Shown piece after piece: positions 1-9,758 of a stretch of 64,000 nucleotides of DNA. The position numbers were made by a program, and so were the translations under genes. The notes beneath the pieces are model-generated. The model was not told the DNA's origin. It ran no database searches and saw only the letters and a list, made by a program, of their open reading frames with translations. Position 1 is the first letter of the stretch; every line of letters begins with the position of its first letter. Source of the stretch: Rhodoblastus sphagnicola (GTDB lineage: Bacteria; Pseudomonadota; Alphaproteobacteria; Rhizobiales; Beijerinckiaceae); contig NZ_NHSJ01000039.1 in the NCBI RefSeq assembly GCF_002937075.1, forward strand, positions 1 to 64,000. The letters are read 5' to 3'.

Positions 1-1
1 G

Positions 2-508
2 CGCGGGGCGGGCGAACCGATCCGCCTGCTGGCGGAAATGGACGACGGCGACGATGTCGCGGCGGTGTTCGTGCATCGGCCCAACGGCAAGATGCTGGTA
101 GCGGCCAGCGACGGGCGCGGCTTTGTCGCGGCCGAGAACGACATGATCGCCAACACGCGCAAGGGCAAGATGCTGTTGAACGTGGAGGCGCCGGCCAAGG
201 CGCGCTTCATCGTTCCGGTCGAGGGCGACACGGTGGCGGCGATCGGGGAGAACCGAAAGCTGGTGTGCTTCCCGGTGTCGGAAATCCCGGAAATGACGCG
301 CGGCAAAGGCGTGCGGCTGCAACGCTACAAGGACGGCGGCCTGTCGGACATCAAGACTTTTGCGCTGGACGAGGGCCTGTCGTGGACGGATTCGGCCGGC
401 CGAGTCCATAATGTGGGCAAGGACGCGCTGACGGAATGGCTGGGAACCCGCGCCGACGCCGGCCGCCTGCCGCCGAAGAATTTTCCGAGGAACAACAAGT
501 TCGGGTGA
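2..508 (+). CDS. parC: DNA topoisomerase IV subunit A, C-terminal end (partial)
   Basis: This is the 3' end of a gene that begins left of the window; the frame is open from base 2 and ends with TGA at 506-508. The 168 visible residues look like the last blades of the ParC/GyrA-type C-terminal beta-pinwheel, with the recurring pattern of short strands and a GKGVRLQRYKDGG segment near residue 100, typical of alphaproteobacterial ParC tails. ParC is the cleavage and religation subunit of topoisomerase IV, which decatenates replicated chromosomes together with ParE. The catalytic tyrosine domain lies outside the window. GyrA is the main alternative, but the short, basic tail favours ParC. Confidence 0.8.
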   Translation, partial: RGAGEPIRLLAEMDDGDDVAAVFVHRPNGKMLVAASDGRGFVAAENDMIANTRKGKMLLNVEAPAKARFIVPVEGDTVAAIGENRKLVCFPVSEIPEMTRGKGVRLQRYKDGGLSDIKTFALDEGLSWTDSAGRVHNVGKDALTEWLGTRADAGRLPPKNFPRNNKFG

Positions 509-542
509 GGGGGCCTCCAGGTCCTCGGGAAAGTTGCTCTCC

Positions 543-578
543 TTGATGTCCGCATATTTTGGCGCTATATTGCGTCAA
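543..578 (+). promoter_or_regulatory. Promoter and operator of the Xre-RES module
   Basis: TTGATG (543-548) and TATATT (566-571) are separated by 17 bases, a good sigma-70-type pair. An inverted repeat, TTGGCGC-N6-GCGTCAA (559-578, one mismatch), encloses the -10 box. This is the expected position for an autorepressing antitoxin complex. The match is seen directly; the regulatory role is inferred. Confidence 0.6.
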
Positions 579-603
579 GAGATGTGGCGAAGAGGATACG
601 ACC

Positions 604-954
604 ATGGGCTTGGCCCAATATGCGGATGACGGCTTTTTCGCGCCGAAGAAAATTGCCGATACATTGCGCACCACCAGCGCCGAAGTGGCGCGCACGGCGG
701 GGCTTGGCCGGGACGCGGTACAGCGCGCCAATCGGATCAGGTCCGACAGCACCCAGCGCCGCTTGCGTGAAATGGTCGAAATCCTGAACAAGGTGGAGCC
801 GCGCTTCGGATCGGCGCTGCTCGCCTATGCGTGGTATCGGTCAGAGCCATTGTCGGGCTTTTCCGGGCAAACGGCCATGCAGCTCGCGCGCGCCGGGCGC
901 GCCGATGAGGTGCTCGACTATATCGACGCTGTCGATTCCGGCGTCCATGCGTGA
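604..954 (+). CDS. MbcA/ParS/Xre-type antitoxin
   Basis: This 116-residue protein has an N-terminal helix-turn-helix-like part (residues ~15-50, with the segment TSAEVARTAGLGRDAVQRA) and a C-terminal MbcA/ParS toxin-binding domain (residues ~55-110, ending GRADEVLDYIDAV). That is the architecture of antitoxins paired with RES-domain toxins. The family protein binds and blocks the NAD-degrading toxin and represses its own promoter. The ATG at 604 has a GAAGAGGA ribosome site and sits at the start of conserved sequence; an upstream in-frame start at 559 would lie within the operator and is unlikely. Its stop codon overlaps the toxin start (GTGA), so the two are probably translationally coupled. 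Confidence 0.85.
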   Translation: MGLAQYADDGFFAPKKIADTLRTTSAEVARTAGLGRDAVQRANRIRSDSTQRRLREMVEILNKVEPRFGSALLAYAWYRSEPLSGFSGQTAMQLARAGRADEVLDYIDAVDSGVHA

Positions 955-1472
955 GCGCGCCGCTAAAATACAGCGGCAAGCTTTTTCGTGCGCTCAATCC
1001 TGTTTACGCCGGCCAACCGCTTTCGGGTGAGGGCGCCGCGCGCTTCGGTGGCCGGTTCAACCCTAAAAATGTTCCCGCGCTTTATTGCTCGCTGTCGCCG
1101 GTGACCGCCTTGCGCGAGGCCAATCAGGTTGGCGCGCTGCAGCCGACCACACTGGTTTGCTATGACGCGGAGATCGAGACCATTTTCGACGGCCGCGACG
1201 CGGAGGCGCTGGCGCGGGAGGGCATGGATGCGGCCGCCCTCGCCGCGCCAAGCTGGCGGGATGAGATGAAACAGGGCGAGGCGCGCAGCCAGAATTTCGC
1301 GCGCCGGCTCAGCCAGGCGGGTTATTTCGGCCTGCTCGTCCGCAGTTTCGCCGCGGGCGCGACAGCGGACGATTTGAATCTTGTGCTGTGGACATGGGGC
1401 CAATCCGCCCCGACCCGGCTCACACTGATCGATGACGAGGGACGCTTGGCCGCCTCGTCTCGACAGCGGTAA
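951..1472 (+). CDS. RES-domain toxin (NAD-degrading type)
   Basis: This 173-residue RES-domain protein starts at a GTG that overlaps the antitoxin stop. Recognisable RES features are the RAL(N)P opening near residue 14, the GxGAARFGGRFNP segment near residues 26-40 with the Arg that gives the fold its name, the YCSLSPVTALREANQ segment, and a late Ser/Asn-rich motif. Characterised family members such as MbcT degrade NAD+ and arrest growth unless neutralised by the Xre partner. The gene directly follows its antitoxin and nothing further is co-directional, so the operon is the two-gene module. The NAD-consuming activity is inferred from the family. Confidence 0.85.
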   Translation: MSAPLKYSGKLFRALNPVYAGQPLSGEGAARFGGRFNPKNVPALYCSLSPVTALREANQVGALQPTTLVCYDAEIETIFDGRDAEALAREGMDAAALAAPSWRDEMKQGEARSQNFARRLSQAGYFGLLVRSFAAGATADDLNLVLWTWGQSAPTRLTLIDDEGRLAASSRQR

Positions 1473-1476
1473 AGCT

Positions 1477-1692
1477 TCAACAGCAGCGAAACCCGCTCGC
1501 GTTGCCCACCCCGAACCGCCGGTCCTCCCGATTGCGGAAGAATTCCGTGCGGCTCATCGCAGGCTGGCCCGGATGCGTCCGGGCCACATGGGCGACATAG
1601 GCGTCATAGTCCGGTTGGCCGCACATCAGCGCGGCCGTCTGGCGCAGGGATTTCCCGATCGCCTTAAGCCTTGGAGGGCAGCACACCGGCAT
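1477..1692 (-). CDS. YbdD/YjiX family small protein
   Basis: This 71-residue protein contains the YbdD/YjiX signature: a CGQPDYDAYVAHVARTHPG segment in the middle, then MSRTEFFRNREDRRFG near the C-terminus. Such proteins are almost always encoded next to CstA/BtsT transporters and are thought to be small partner subunits. Here the gene overlaps the end of cstA by about 29 bases on the same strand. The ATG at 1692 is chosen because GGGAGG lies six bases upstream; a TTG two codons earlier is too close to that site. The biochemical role is not established from sequence. Confidence 0.85.
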   Translation of the reverse strand: MPVCCPPRLKAIGKSLRQTAALMCGQPDYDAYVAHVARTHPGQPAMSRTEFFRNREDRRFGVGNASGFRCC

Positions 1693-3751
1693 CGCCAACC
1701 TCCCTGGTCGTGACAGCGGGATTGGCGCGGGCCTTGGCCACGGTCCTCACGCCAGCGATGATCATGGCGAGCACCACCACCATGAAGATGGCGGTCAGGC
1801 CGGCGTCCACATAGGCGTTTTGCGCCACGCGCGCCGCCTCTTCGGCGGTCTTGGCCGGCGCGAGCGCCTTGCCCTCGGCGGCGGCGGCCGCATACTTGCC
1901 GGCCTGCGCGAGGAAACCGATGGCCGGATTGGCGTCGAACAGTTTTTGCCAGCCGGCGGTGAGCGTGCAGATCAGCAGCCAGAACGTCGGCACGAGGGTG
2001 ATCCAGGCGAACTGGTCGCGCTTCATCTTGAACAAGGCCGCCGTACACAGGATCAGCGCGATGGCCGCGAGCATCTGGTTGGCGATGCCGAACAGCGGCC
2101 ACAAGGTGTTGATGCCGCCGAGCGGATCGACCACGCCCTGGTAGAGGAAATAGCCCCACATGGAGACGGCGAGGCCGGTCGCGATCAGATTGGCGGCCCA
2201 GTTGCGGGTCCGCGCCATGAAGGGAACGAAATTGCCGGTGAGGTCCTGGATCATGAAGCGGGTGACGCGGGTGCCGGCGTCCACCGTGGTCAGGATGAAC
2301 AGGGCCTCGAACAGGATGGCGAAATGATACCAGAACGCCTTCATGGCGGAGCCGCCCAAAAAGCCGGCCAAAATTTCGGCCATGCCGACGGCGAGCGTCG
2401 GCGCGCCGCCCGCACGCGAGAGGATGGTTTTCTCGCCCACGTCCTGGGCGACTTGCGTGAGCATTTCAGGGGTGATGACAAACCCCCAGCTGGAGATCAC
2501 GGAAGCGGCTTTCACGGCGTCCGTGCCGATCACGCCGGCCGGCGCGTTCATGGCGAAATAGACGCCCGGCTCCAGCGCCGTGGCGGCGATCAAAGCCATG
2601 ATGCCGACAAAGCTTTCCATCAACATGGCGCCATAGCCGATGAAGCGCAGTTCCGATTCGGAGCTGACCATTTTCGGCGTGGTGCCGGAGGCGATCAGCG
2701 CATGGAAGCCGGAGACGGCGCCGCAGGCGATGGTGATGAACAGGAACGGGAACATCGCGCCCTTGAACACCGGCCCCGTGCCATCGATGAACTGGGTCAC
2801 GGCCGGCATTTTCAGCGTGGGCATGACGATGGCGATGCCGACAGCCAGCGCCAGGATGGTGCCGATTTTCAGAAAGGTCGAGAGATAGTCGCGCGGCGCC
2901 AGCAGCAGCCAGACCGGCAGCACGGAAGCGACAAAGCCGTAGCCGATCAGCAGCAGCGCCAGCGTCTCGCCTTTAAAGGTGAACAGCGGCGCCAGCGTCG
3001 GACTTTCCGCCACGGTCTGGCCGTAGAGGATGCCGGCGATCAGCAGCACGAAGCCGATCATCGACATTTCGGCGATGCGGCCGGGCCGGATGAAACGGTT
3101 GTAAACGCCCATCAATAGAGCGGTGGGCAAAGTGGAGAATACGGTGAAGGTTCCCCACGGGCTGCCAGCGAGCGCCTTGACCACCACCAGCGCCAGCACC
3201 GCGAGCAGGATGATCATGATGGCGAGTACGCCGAACTGCGCGATCAGGCCAGCGGTGACGCCCATTTCGGTCTTGATCATGTCGCCGAGCGAGCGCCCGT
3301 CGCGCCGCGTGGACAGGAACAGCACGATGAAATCCTGCACCGCGCCGGCGAAGACCACGCCGGCCAGCAGCCACAGCGTGCCCGGCAGATAGCCCATCTG
3401 CGCCGCCAGCACCGGGCCGACCAGCGGTCCCGCCCCGGCTATGGCCGCGAAATGATGGCCGAACAGCACGTATTTGTCGGTGGGAACGTAGTCCAGCCCG
3501 TCATTGTGGCGCATGGCGGGCGTTGCGCGCGCATCGTCCAGTCGCAAGGCGTAGCGGGCGATAAACAGGCTGTAGAAGCGGTAGGCGATCAGATAGACGC
3601 ACAGCGCGGCGGTCACCAGCCACAGGGCGTTGATGCTCTCGCCGCGATGCAGCGCCACCGTCCCGAGCGCGAAAGCGCCGAGCCCGGCGACCGCCACCCA
3701 AGGCAAATAGGATACCAAAGCCGGTTTGCCGGCTTGCGACACGCTCGTCAT
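1664..3751 (-). CDS. cstA: Carbon starvation protein CstA family transporter
   Basis: This is a 695-residue polytopic membrane protein with well over a dozen hydrophobic segments. The conserved DGLDYVPTDKYVLFGHHFAAIAGAGPLVGP block lies near residues 60-95, followed by CstA-type stretches such as CGAVSGFHALIASGTTPKM. CstA/BtsT proteins take up pyruvate or peptides in carbon-limited cells. The ATG at 3751 has a strong GGGGGAAG site just upstream; a GTG five codons earlier overlaps that site. The gene overlaps ybdD downstream and is divergent from the HAD phosphatase. Substrate preference cannot be decided from sequence. Confidence 0.92.
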   Translation of the reverse strand: MTSVSQAGKPALVSYLPWVAVAGLGAFALGTVALHRGESINALWLVTAALCVYLIAYRFYSLFIARYALRLDDARATPAMRHNDGLDYVPTDKYVLFGHHFAAIAGAGPLVGPVLAAQMGYLPGTLWLLAGVVFAGAVQDFIVLFLSTRRDGRSLGDMIKTEMGVTAGLIAQFGVLAIMIILLAVLALVVVKALAGSPWGTFTVFSTLPTALLMGVYNRFIRPGRIAEMSMIGFVLLIAGILYGQTVAESPTLAPLFTFKGETLALLLIGYGFVASVLPVWLLLAPRDYLSTFLKIGTILALAVGIAIVMPTLKMPAVTQFIDGTGPVFKGAMFPFLFITIACGAVSGFHALIASGTTPKMVSSESELRFIGYGAMLMESFVGIMALIAATALEPGVYFAMNAPAGVIGTDAVKAASVISSWGFVITPEMLTQVAQDVGEKTILSRAGGAPTLAVGMAEILAGFLGGSAMKAFWYHFAILFEALFILTTVDAGTRVTRFMIQDLTGNFVPFMARTRNWAANLIATGLAVSMWGYFLYQGVVDPLGGINTLWPLFGIANQMLAAIALILCTAALFKMKRDQFAWITLVPTFWLLICTLTAGWQKLFDANPAIGFLAQAGKYAAAAAEGKALAPAKTAEEAARVAQNAYVDAGLTAIFMVVVLAMIIAGVRTVAKARANPAVTTREVGDAGVLPSKA

Positions 3752-3952
3752 TGACGCTTCCCCCACCGGGTCAAGCCCAGCCTGATTGTCCCGATCCAGG
3801 GATGACTCGTCGCTTGCGTCGCGTCAAGACTGGCGCGACGCAAGGTTTGATCCCGGTGAGGGTTCCGCGCCCATGGCGGAATTGGCGGGATCGGGCCTGA
3901 GGTTTATAGCTGGTCGACAAGCCATTGAGATTCGCCATCCGGGAGGGCCGCG

Positions 3953-4612
3953 ATGAAGCTCGTCATGTTTGATATCGACGGCACGCTGGTGGACAGCCAG
4001 AATGTTATCGTCGAGGCGCAAAAGCGCGCCTTCGCCGCCCATGGCCGCGAGCCGCCCAGCCGGGAGCGCGCGCTTTCCGTGGTCGGCCTGTCGCTGCGCG
4101 AGGCCTTCGTCGAATTGACCGATGGCCAGGGGCCGGTCGAGACGCTGGCCGCCGCCTACAAGGCGGCCTACAGCGAATTGCGCGCCCACGCCACGCCGGA
4201 AGAGGACAGACTTTATCCCGGTGTGGACGCGCTGCTGCGCCGCCTGGCGGCGCGGCCCGATTGCAAGCTCGGCATCGCCACCGGCAAGAGCCGGGTCGGG
4301 GTGCAAAAACTGTTCGCGCGGCAGAACTGGGCCGATTTGTTCGCCACGGTGCAGACCGCCGACGACGCGCTGTCGAAACCCGCGCCCGAAATGTTCGAGC
4401 GCGCCCTGCGCGAGACCGGCGTAACCGCCGAAAACGCCTGCATGGTTGGCGACACCACCTTCGACATGATGATGGGCCATCGCGCCGGCGCCCATTGCAT
4501 TGGCGTGGCCTGGGGCTATCACTGTCACGAAAAGCTGGGCCCGGCGGGCGCCAATGTTCTCGCCCACAGCGTGGACGAACTCGAGACGAGGCTCCAAGAG
4601 TTCTTGAAATGA
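3953..4612 (+). CDS. HAD-superfamily phosphatase (phosphoglycolate phosphatase-like)
   Basis: This 219-residue HAD hydrolase has all four motifs: the nucleophile/acid pair DxD at residues 7 and 9 (FDIDGT), the TGK motif at 110-112, the Lys in SKPAP near 142, and the metal-binding GDTTFD at 167-171. The cap is the small helical type of the Gph/PGMB group. Likely substrates are small phosphoesters such as phosphoglycolate. It lies 13 bases upstream of the ATP12-family gene and the two are probably cotranscribed, an arrangement common in alphaproteobacteria. Confidence 0.88.
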   Translation: MKLVMFDIDGTLVDSQNVIVEAQKRAFAAHGREPPSRERALSVVGLSLREAFVELTDGQGPVETLAAAYKAAYSELRAHATPEEDRLYPGVDALLRRLAARPDCKLGIATGKSRVGVQKLFARQNWADLFATVQTADDALSKPAPEMFERALRETGVTAENACMVGDTTFDMMMGHRAGAHCIGVAWGYHCHEKLGPAGANVLAHSVDELETRLQEFLK

Positions 4613-4625
4613 ATGAGTTTTTGGC

Positions 4626-5432
4626 ATGACTTCTTCAACGCGTGACGATCTGACCGCGATTTTCGTCGCCGACGAGGAGCGCAATCCGGTTAAGGCGGCG
4701 CAGCGCGAAATGAAGCGCCCGCTGCCGAAAAAATTTTACACGGAGGTGGCGGTCGCCCCGGCCGAAAGCGGTTTTGGGCTGATGCTCGACGGCAAGCCGG
4801 TGCGCACACCGTCGCGCGGACAACTGGCGCTGCCGACGCAGGCGCTGGCTGAAGCGCTCGCCGCCGAATGGCGCGGGCAGGGCGAGCATATCGACCCCGC
4901 CACCATGCCGCTGACCCGCATGGCCAATACCGCGCTCGACGGCGTCGCCTTGCAAATGGAGCAGGTGGCGGCGGAAATCGCCAAATTCGCGGCTTCGGAT
5001 CTGGTGTGCTATCGCGCCGGCGAGCCGGAGACTCTGGTCGCCGCGCAGAACGCCGCTTGGACGCCGGTGCTGGCTTTCGCCGAACGGGTTTTTGGCGCCC
5101 GCTTCCATCTGGCCGAGGGTGTAATGTTCGTGGCCCAGCCAGAGGACTCGATCGCGGCGGTGGCGCGGGCGATTGACGCCGAGGCGCAACAGCCCGACGG
5201 CGCCTTCCGCCTCACCGCCCTGCATGAAATGACGGCTCTGACCGGTTCGGTGCTGATCGCGCTGGCGCTGGCGCGGGGCGCGCAAAAATTCGACGAGGGC
5301 TGGGCGGCGGCCCATGTCGACGAGGACCACCAGCTCAAACTCTGGGGCGGCGACGAGGAGGCGCAGGCCCGCCGGGCGGTGCGGCTGAAGGACATGCGCG
5401 CGGCTTATGAGCTTTACGCTGCGCTGGGGTAG
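4626..5432 (+). CDS. ATP12-family F1-ATPase assembly chaperone
   Basis: This 268-residue protein matches the ATP12 family. It has an N-terminal KKFYTEVAVAP segment near residues 34-45, a LDGKPVRTPSRGQLALPT block near 57-75, a long central helical region and the C-terminal LWGGDEEAQARRAVRLKDM tail. ATP12 proteins bind the F1 alpha subunit during ATP synthase assembly. The family is largely restricted to alphaproteobacteria and mitochondria, which supports the host assignment. It follows the HAD gene closely and probably shares its promoter. Confidence 0.9.
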   Translation: MTSSTRDDLTAIFVADEERNPVKAAQREMKRPLPKKFYTEVAVAPAESGFGLMLDGKPVRTPSRGQLALPTQALAEALAAEWRGQGEHIDPATMPLTRMANTALDGVALQMEQVAAEIAKFAASDLVCYRAGEPETLVAAQNAAWTPVLAFAERVFGARFHLAEGVMFVAQPEDSIAAVARAIDAEAQQPDGAFRLTALHEMTALTGSVLIALALARGAQKFDEGWAAAHVDEDHQLKLWGGDEEAQARRAVRLKDMRAAYELYAALG

Positions 5433-5447
5433 TATTTGCCTTGCGTA

Positions 5448-5863
5448 ATGCGCGCCGGAGGGAAAGTCGCGCAAGGCAAAGTTGCGCAGGTATTTTACTT
5501 CAACCGCGCGGGCATTCGGAGTCCCTCCACAGGCGGTCAAATCGCCTTCGCGTTGATCTGGCTCGCCGTGACGCTTGTGCTGGCCGTTCGCTATGGCGGG
5601 CTGAAGCGCGTCCGCGTCGAGGGCGATTCCCTCTACGTCTCGGATTTTCGCAGGGAACGGCGCGTTGCGCTGGACGATATCGCGGCGGTCGGGCCGGACG
5701 ATTCCCGCTCGCGCCAGGGGGTCAAGTTCATCCTGCGCCGCCCCAGCGCCTTCGGCGGCGAGATCGTGTTCATCCTGAAAAAGGTCTGGCCGTTCTGGCG
5801 CCCCATCGCGAGGTCGCCGCGCTGCGGCGCCGCGCCGGATTGCCGCAAAGTTCGCCGTATTAG
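5448..5863 (+). pseudogene. Small one-TM protein with an apparent one-base deletion
   Basis: From the ATG at 5448 this frame encodes a short lead, one hydrophobic segment (about 20 residues, [16 protein letters not shown]), and then alternating strands resembling a small membrane-tethered PH-like or uncharacterised protein ([27 protein letters not shown]). At a run of four C residues (5801-5804) the reading changes. In frame, the sequence becomes low-complexity Arg/Ser/Cys and runs without a stop into pccB. One inserted base would restore [17 protein letters not shown] and a TAG stop at 5861. A frameshift or a sequence error is therefore likely. No characterised function is recognised. Confidence 0.5.
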
Positions 5864-5990
5864 CCAAAAGGCGTTCATCCAAGCGTCATCTTGCCTGTTC
5901 CGGTCCCCCTCCGCGCGTGTTAAACCCCGCGCGAATTTCCATTTTCGCCGCGCCGCCGCCAAGGCTCGCCACAAAGACCGGAATGGCTCC

Positions 5991-7526
<1,536 letters not shown>

Positions 7527-7547
7527 GCGGACGGAACTTGCTCAAGG

Positions 7548-7580
7548 AAACCTCCCGCCGGTTTGGCGGGAGGTTTTTTT
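7548..7580 (+). terminator. Rho-independent terminator after pccB
   Basis: An 11-bp stem, AACCTCCCGCC / GGCGGGAGGTT, with a GGTTT loop is followed by a run of T. It lies about 20 bases after the pccB stop and marks the end of that transcript. Confidence 0.9.
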
Positions 7581-7676
7581 ATTTTGGCGCCCAAGCTTAT
7601 GTTTTGCTTGATTTTACGTAAGGTAACGCACGATTAAGACGTTTCACCTAAAAATTTAACAATCGCCATTTTCCGA

Positions 7677-9755
7677 ATGTGCGCAAGGGCTTGTGAGTTG
7701 ATCGCCATGCAATTGCAGTTTTCCCCGGCTGGCGGGTGTGGCCCGCGGCCCGCCCAGAGCCCTGAACTCAATCGCGTCCGCGTCGCCGCGCTGGTCCGGC
7801 AAATGCCGCTGCTCGCCCTGGTGATCGCTGGAAACACCCTGGCGCTCGCCGCGATGGCGCTGCATTCCGCTCCGCTGCCGCTCACGCTGTCCGCGCCGGT
7901 GGCGCTGCTCGCAATCTGCGGCTTGATGGCGTTCGACTGGCTGCGGATCGCGGGAAGGGTGATCGGCGAAGAGGAGGCGGGCCGCATCCTGCGCCGCGTC
8001 AATACGGCCTCCACCGCGCTCTCCATGGTCTATATCGTCTGGGTGACGGCGCTTTATGTCCACGCCGACGCCGCGCAGCGCAACGCGCTGATCCACGCCG
8101 TGGCGCTCACCGGCATGTTCGCGATTTTCGCGCTGGCGCAATTGCCCAAGACGGCGCTGCTGATCGGCGGCATGAGCCTGCCGGGTTTCGCCTGGCTGCT
8201 GATGACGGCCGGCGACTCGACCTCCATCCTCGCCGGCGTCAATATTTTCATCGTGCTGTTGTCGCTGTTCATGTCGGTCAGCGGTTCGTCGCGGGATTTT
8301 GACGACATGGTGGCCGCGCGCGCCCAAGCGTCGCAACTCGCCAAGGACAAGTCGCAACTCGCCAAGGACAAGTCGCAACTGGCCGACGAAAAGTCGCAAC
8401 TCGCCGAGGACATGTCGCGACTGGCCGACGAAAAGTCGCGACTGGCCGAGGACAACGAGCGCCTCGCCAACACCGACAGCTTGACCAGACTGGCGAACCG
8501 GCGCGCCTTCTTCGCCGACATCTCCCGCGAGATCGACACGGGCGACCCGGTGCTGATGGGCATTGTCGATCTCGATGGCTTCAAGCCGGTGAACGACCTC
8601 TATGGCCACGCCCTCGGCGACAAGGTGCTGTGCGAATGCGCCGAGCGCCTGCGCCTGTTCGGGCAAGAAGGCGCGACCATCGCGCGCCTCGGCGGCGACG
8701 AATTCGGCGTCTTCCTGAGCGGCCGGATGACGGACTCCGATATTCTGGCGTTCGGCGCGCGAATTTGCGCGGCGCTCAAGGCCCCGGTGCGCATCGGCGA
8801 CGCCCACGCCACCATCTCCAGTTCGATCGGCTTCGCGCGCTTCCCCGAGGACGCCCGCGACGCCCAGCATCTCTACGAGCGCGCGGATTTCGCGCTCTAT
8901 TACGCCAAGCAGAATCGTCGCGGCGAGGCCGTGCTGTTCACGGCCGATCACGAGACCAACATGCGGATGAACGCGCGCATCGAGCAATGCCTGCGCCGCG
9001 CCAATCTCGAAGAGGAAATTCAACTCGAATTCCAGCCCTTGTTCGATGTCGCCGACCAGTCGATCGTCTCGTTCGAGGCGCTGGCGCGCTGGAAGTCGCC
9101 GGAACTCGGCGCTGTCTCGCCCACCCAGTTCGTCCCGGTCGCCGAGCGCAGCGAAATCATTCACGCCCTGACGCGCACCGTGCTGCGCAAGGCCTTGAAG
9201 GCCGCCAAGGCCTGGCCCGAATCGCTGGGCGTCAGCGTCAATCTTTCGGTGCGCGACCTGCTGTCGCCGCGCGCCCTGACCCAGATCGTGGCGATCATCG
9301 AAGCCAGCGAAATCGACACGGCGCGGATCGACATCGAGGTGACCGAGACCTCGCTGCTGACCGATTTCGAGAAGGCGGAGGCCGCCTTGACCATGTTGAA
9401 GCGGCTCGGCGTGAAAATCTCGCTCGACGATTTCGGCACAGGCTATTCAAGCCTGTCGTATGTCCACAGGCTGCCGGTCGACAAGATCAAGATCGACCGC
9501 AGCTTCATCCAGGAAATTCACGGCAGCGGCGTCGCCCGCGATATCGTCAAGAGCATGATCGGCCTGATCGGCAATCTCAACCTGCATTGCGTGACCGAGG
9601 GCGTCGAAACCTCCGAGCAGTTCGACCTGCTGCGCAAGTTCGGCTGCAATGTCGTGCAGGGCTTCCTGTTCAGCCGCCCGATCCCCCAGGACGACGTGGC
9701 GCGCTTCATCGCGGAGGCGAAGACCAAGCCACGCTTGTTGTCGCGCGCCGGTTGA
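7677..9755 (+). CDS. Membrane GGDEF-EAL protein with heptad-repeat signalling helix
   Basis: This 692-residue protein has about five or six N-terminal membrane segments (residues ~40-205), a charged coiled-coil helix of repeated heptads (~219-265), a GGDEF domain with intact GGDEF at 339-343, and a C-terminal EAL domain. EAL begins at ~467 and has the metal and base residues NLSVRD, EVTET, DDFGTGYSS, KIDRSF and EGVET. Both catalytic sets look intact. No RxxD inhibitory site is visible before GGDEF, so it could both make and degrade cyclic di-GMP. The ATG at 7677 may be ten codons too early; ATG 7707 is the alternative. Confidence 0.9.
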   Translation: MCARACELIAMQLQFSPAGGCGPRPAQSPELNRVRVAALVRQMPLLALVIAGNTLALAAMALHSAPLPLTLSAPVALLAICGLMAFDWLRIAGRVIGEEEAGRILRRVNTASTALSMVYIVWVTALYVHADAAQRNALIHAVALTGMFAIFALAQLPKTALLIGGMSLPGFAWLLMTAGDSTSILAGVNIFIVLLSLFMSVSGSSRDFDDMVAARAQASQLAKDKSQLAKDKSQLADEKSQLAEDMSRLADEKSRLAEDNERLANTDSLTRLANRRAFFADISREIDTGDPVLMGIVDLDGFKPVNDLYGHALGDKVLCECAERLRLFGQEGATIARLGGDEFGVFLSGRMTDSDILAFGARICAALKAPVRIGDAHATISSSIGFARFPEDARDAQHLYERADFALYYAKQNRRGEAVLFTADHETNMRMNARIEQCLRRANLEEEIQLEFQPLFDVADQSIVSFEALARWKSPELGAVSPTQFVPVAERSEIIHALTRTVLRKALKAAKAWPESLGVSVNLSVRDLLSPRALTQIVAIIEASEIDTARIDIEVTETSLLTDFEKAEAALTMLKRLGVKISLDDFGTGYSSLSYVHRLPVDKIKIDRSFIQEIHGSGVARDIVKSMIGLIGNLNLHCVTEGVETSEQFDLLRKFGCNVVQGFLFSRPIPQDDVARFIAEAKTKPRLLSRAG
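8331..8456 (+). repeat. Six tandem 21-bp repeats encoding coiled-coil heptads
   Basis: Six consecutive 21-base units start TCG(C)AACT and encode variants of SQLAKDK, SQLADEK, SQLAEDM and SRLADEK. The first two are identical at the base level and the rest diverge at a few positions. They lie between the last membrane helix and the GGDEF domain, so each unit adds exactly two helical turns. A seventh, more diverged heptad follows (ERLANTD). Confidence 0.95.
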
Positions 9756-9758
9756 TCG

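Noticed and set aside
8331-8477. CRISPR-like appearance of the 21-base repeats
   Set aside because: The units are contiguous with no spacers, keep the reading frame and encode heptads of a coiled coil.
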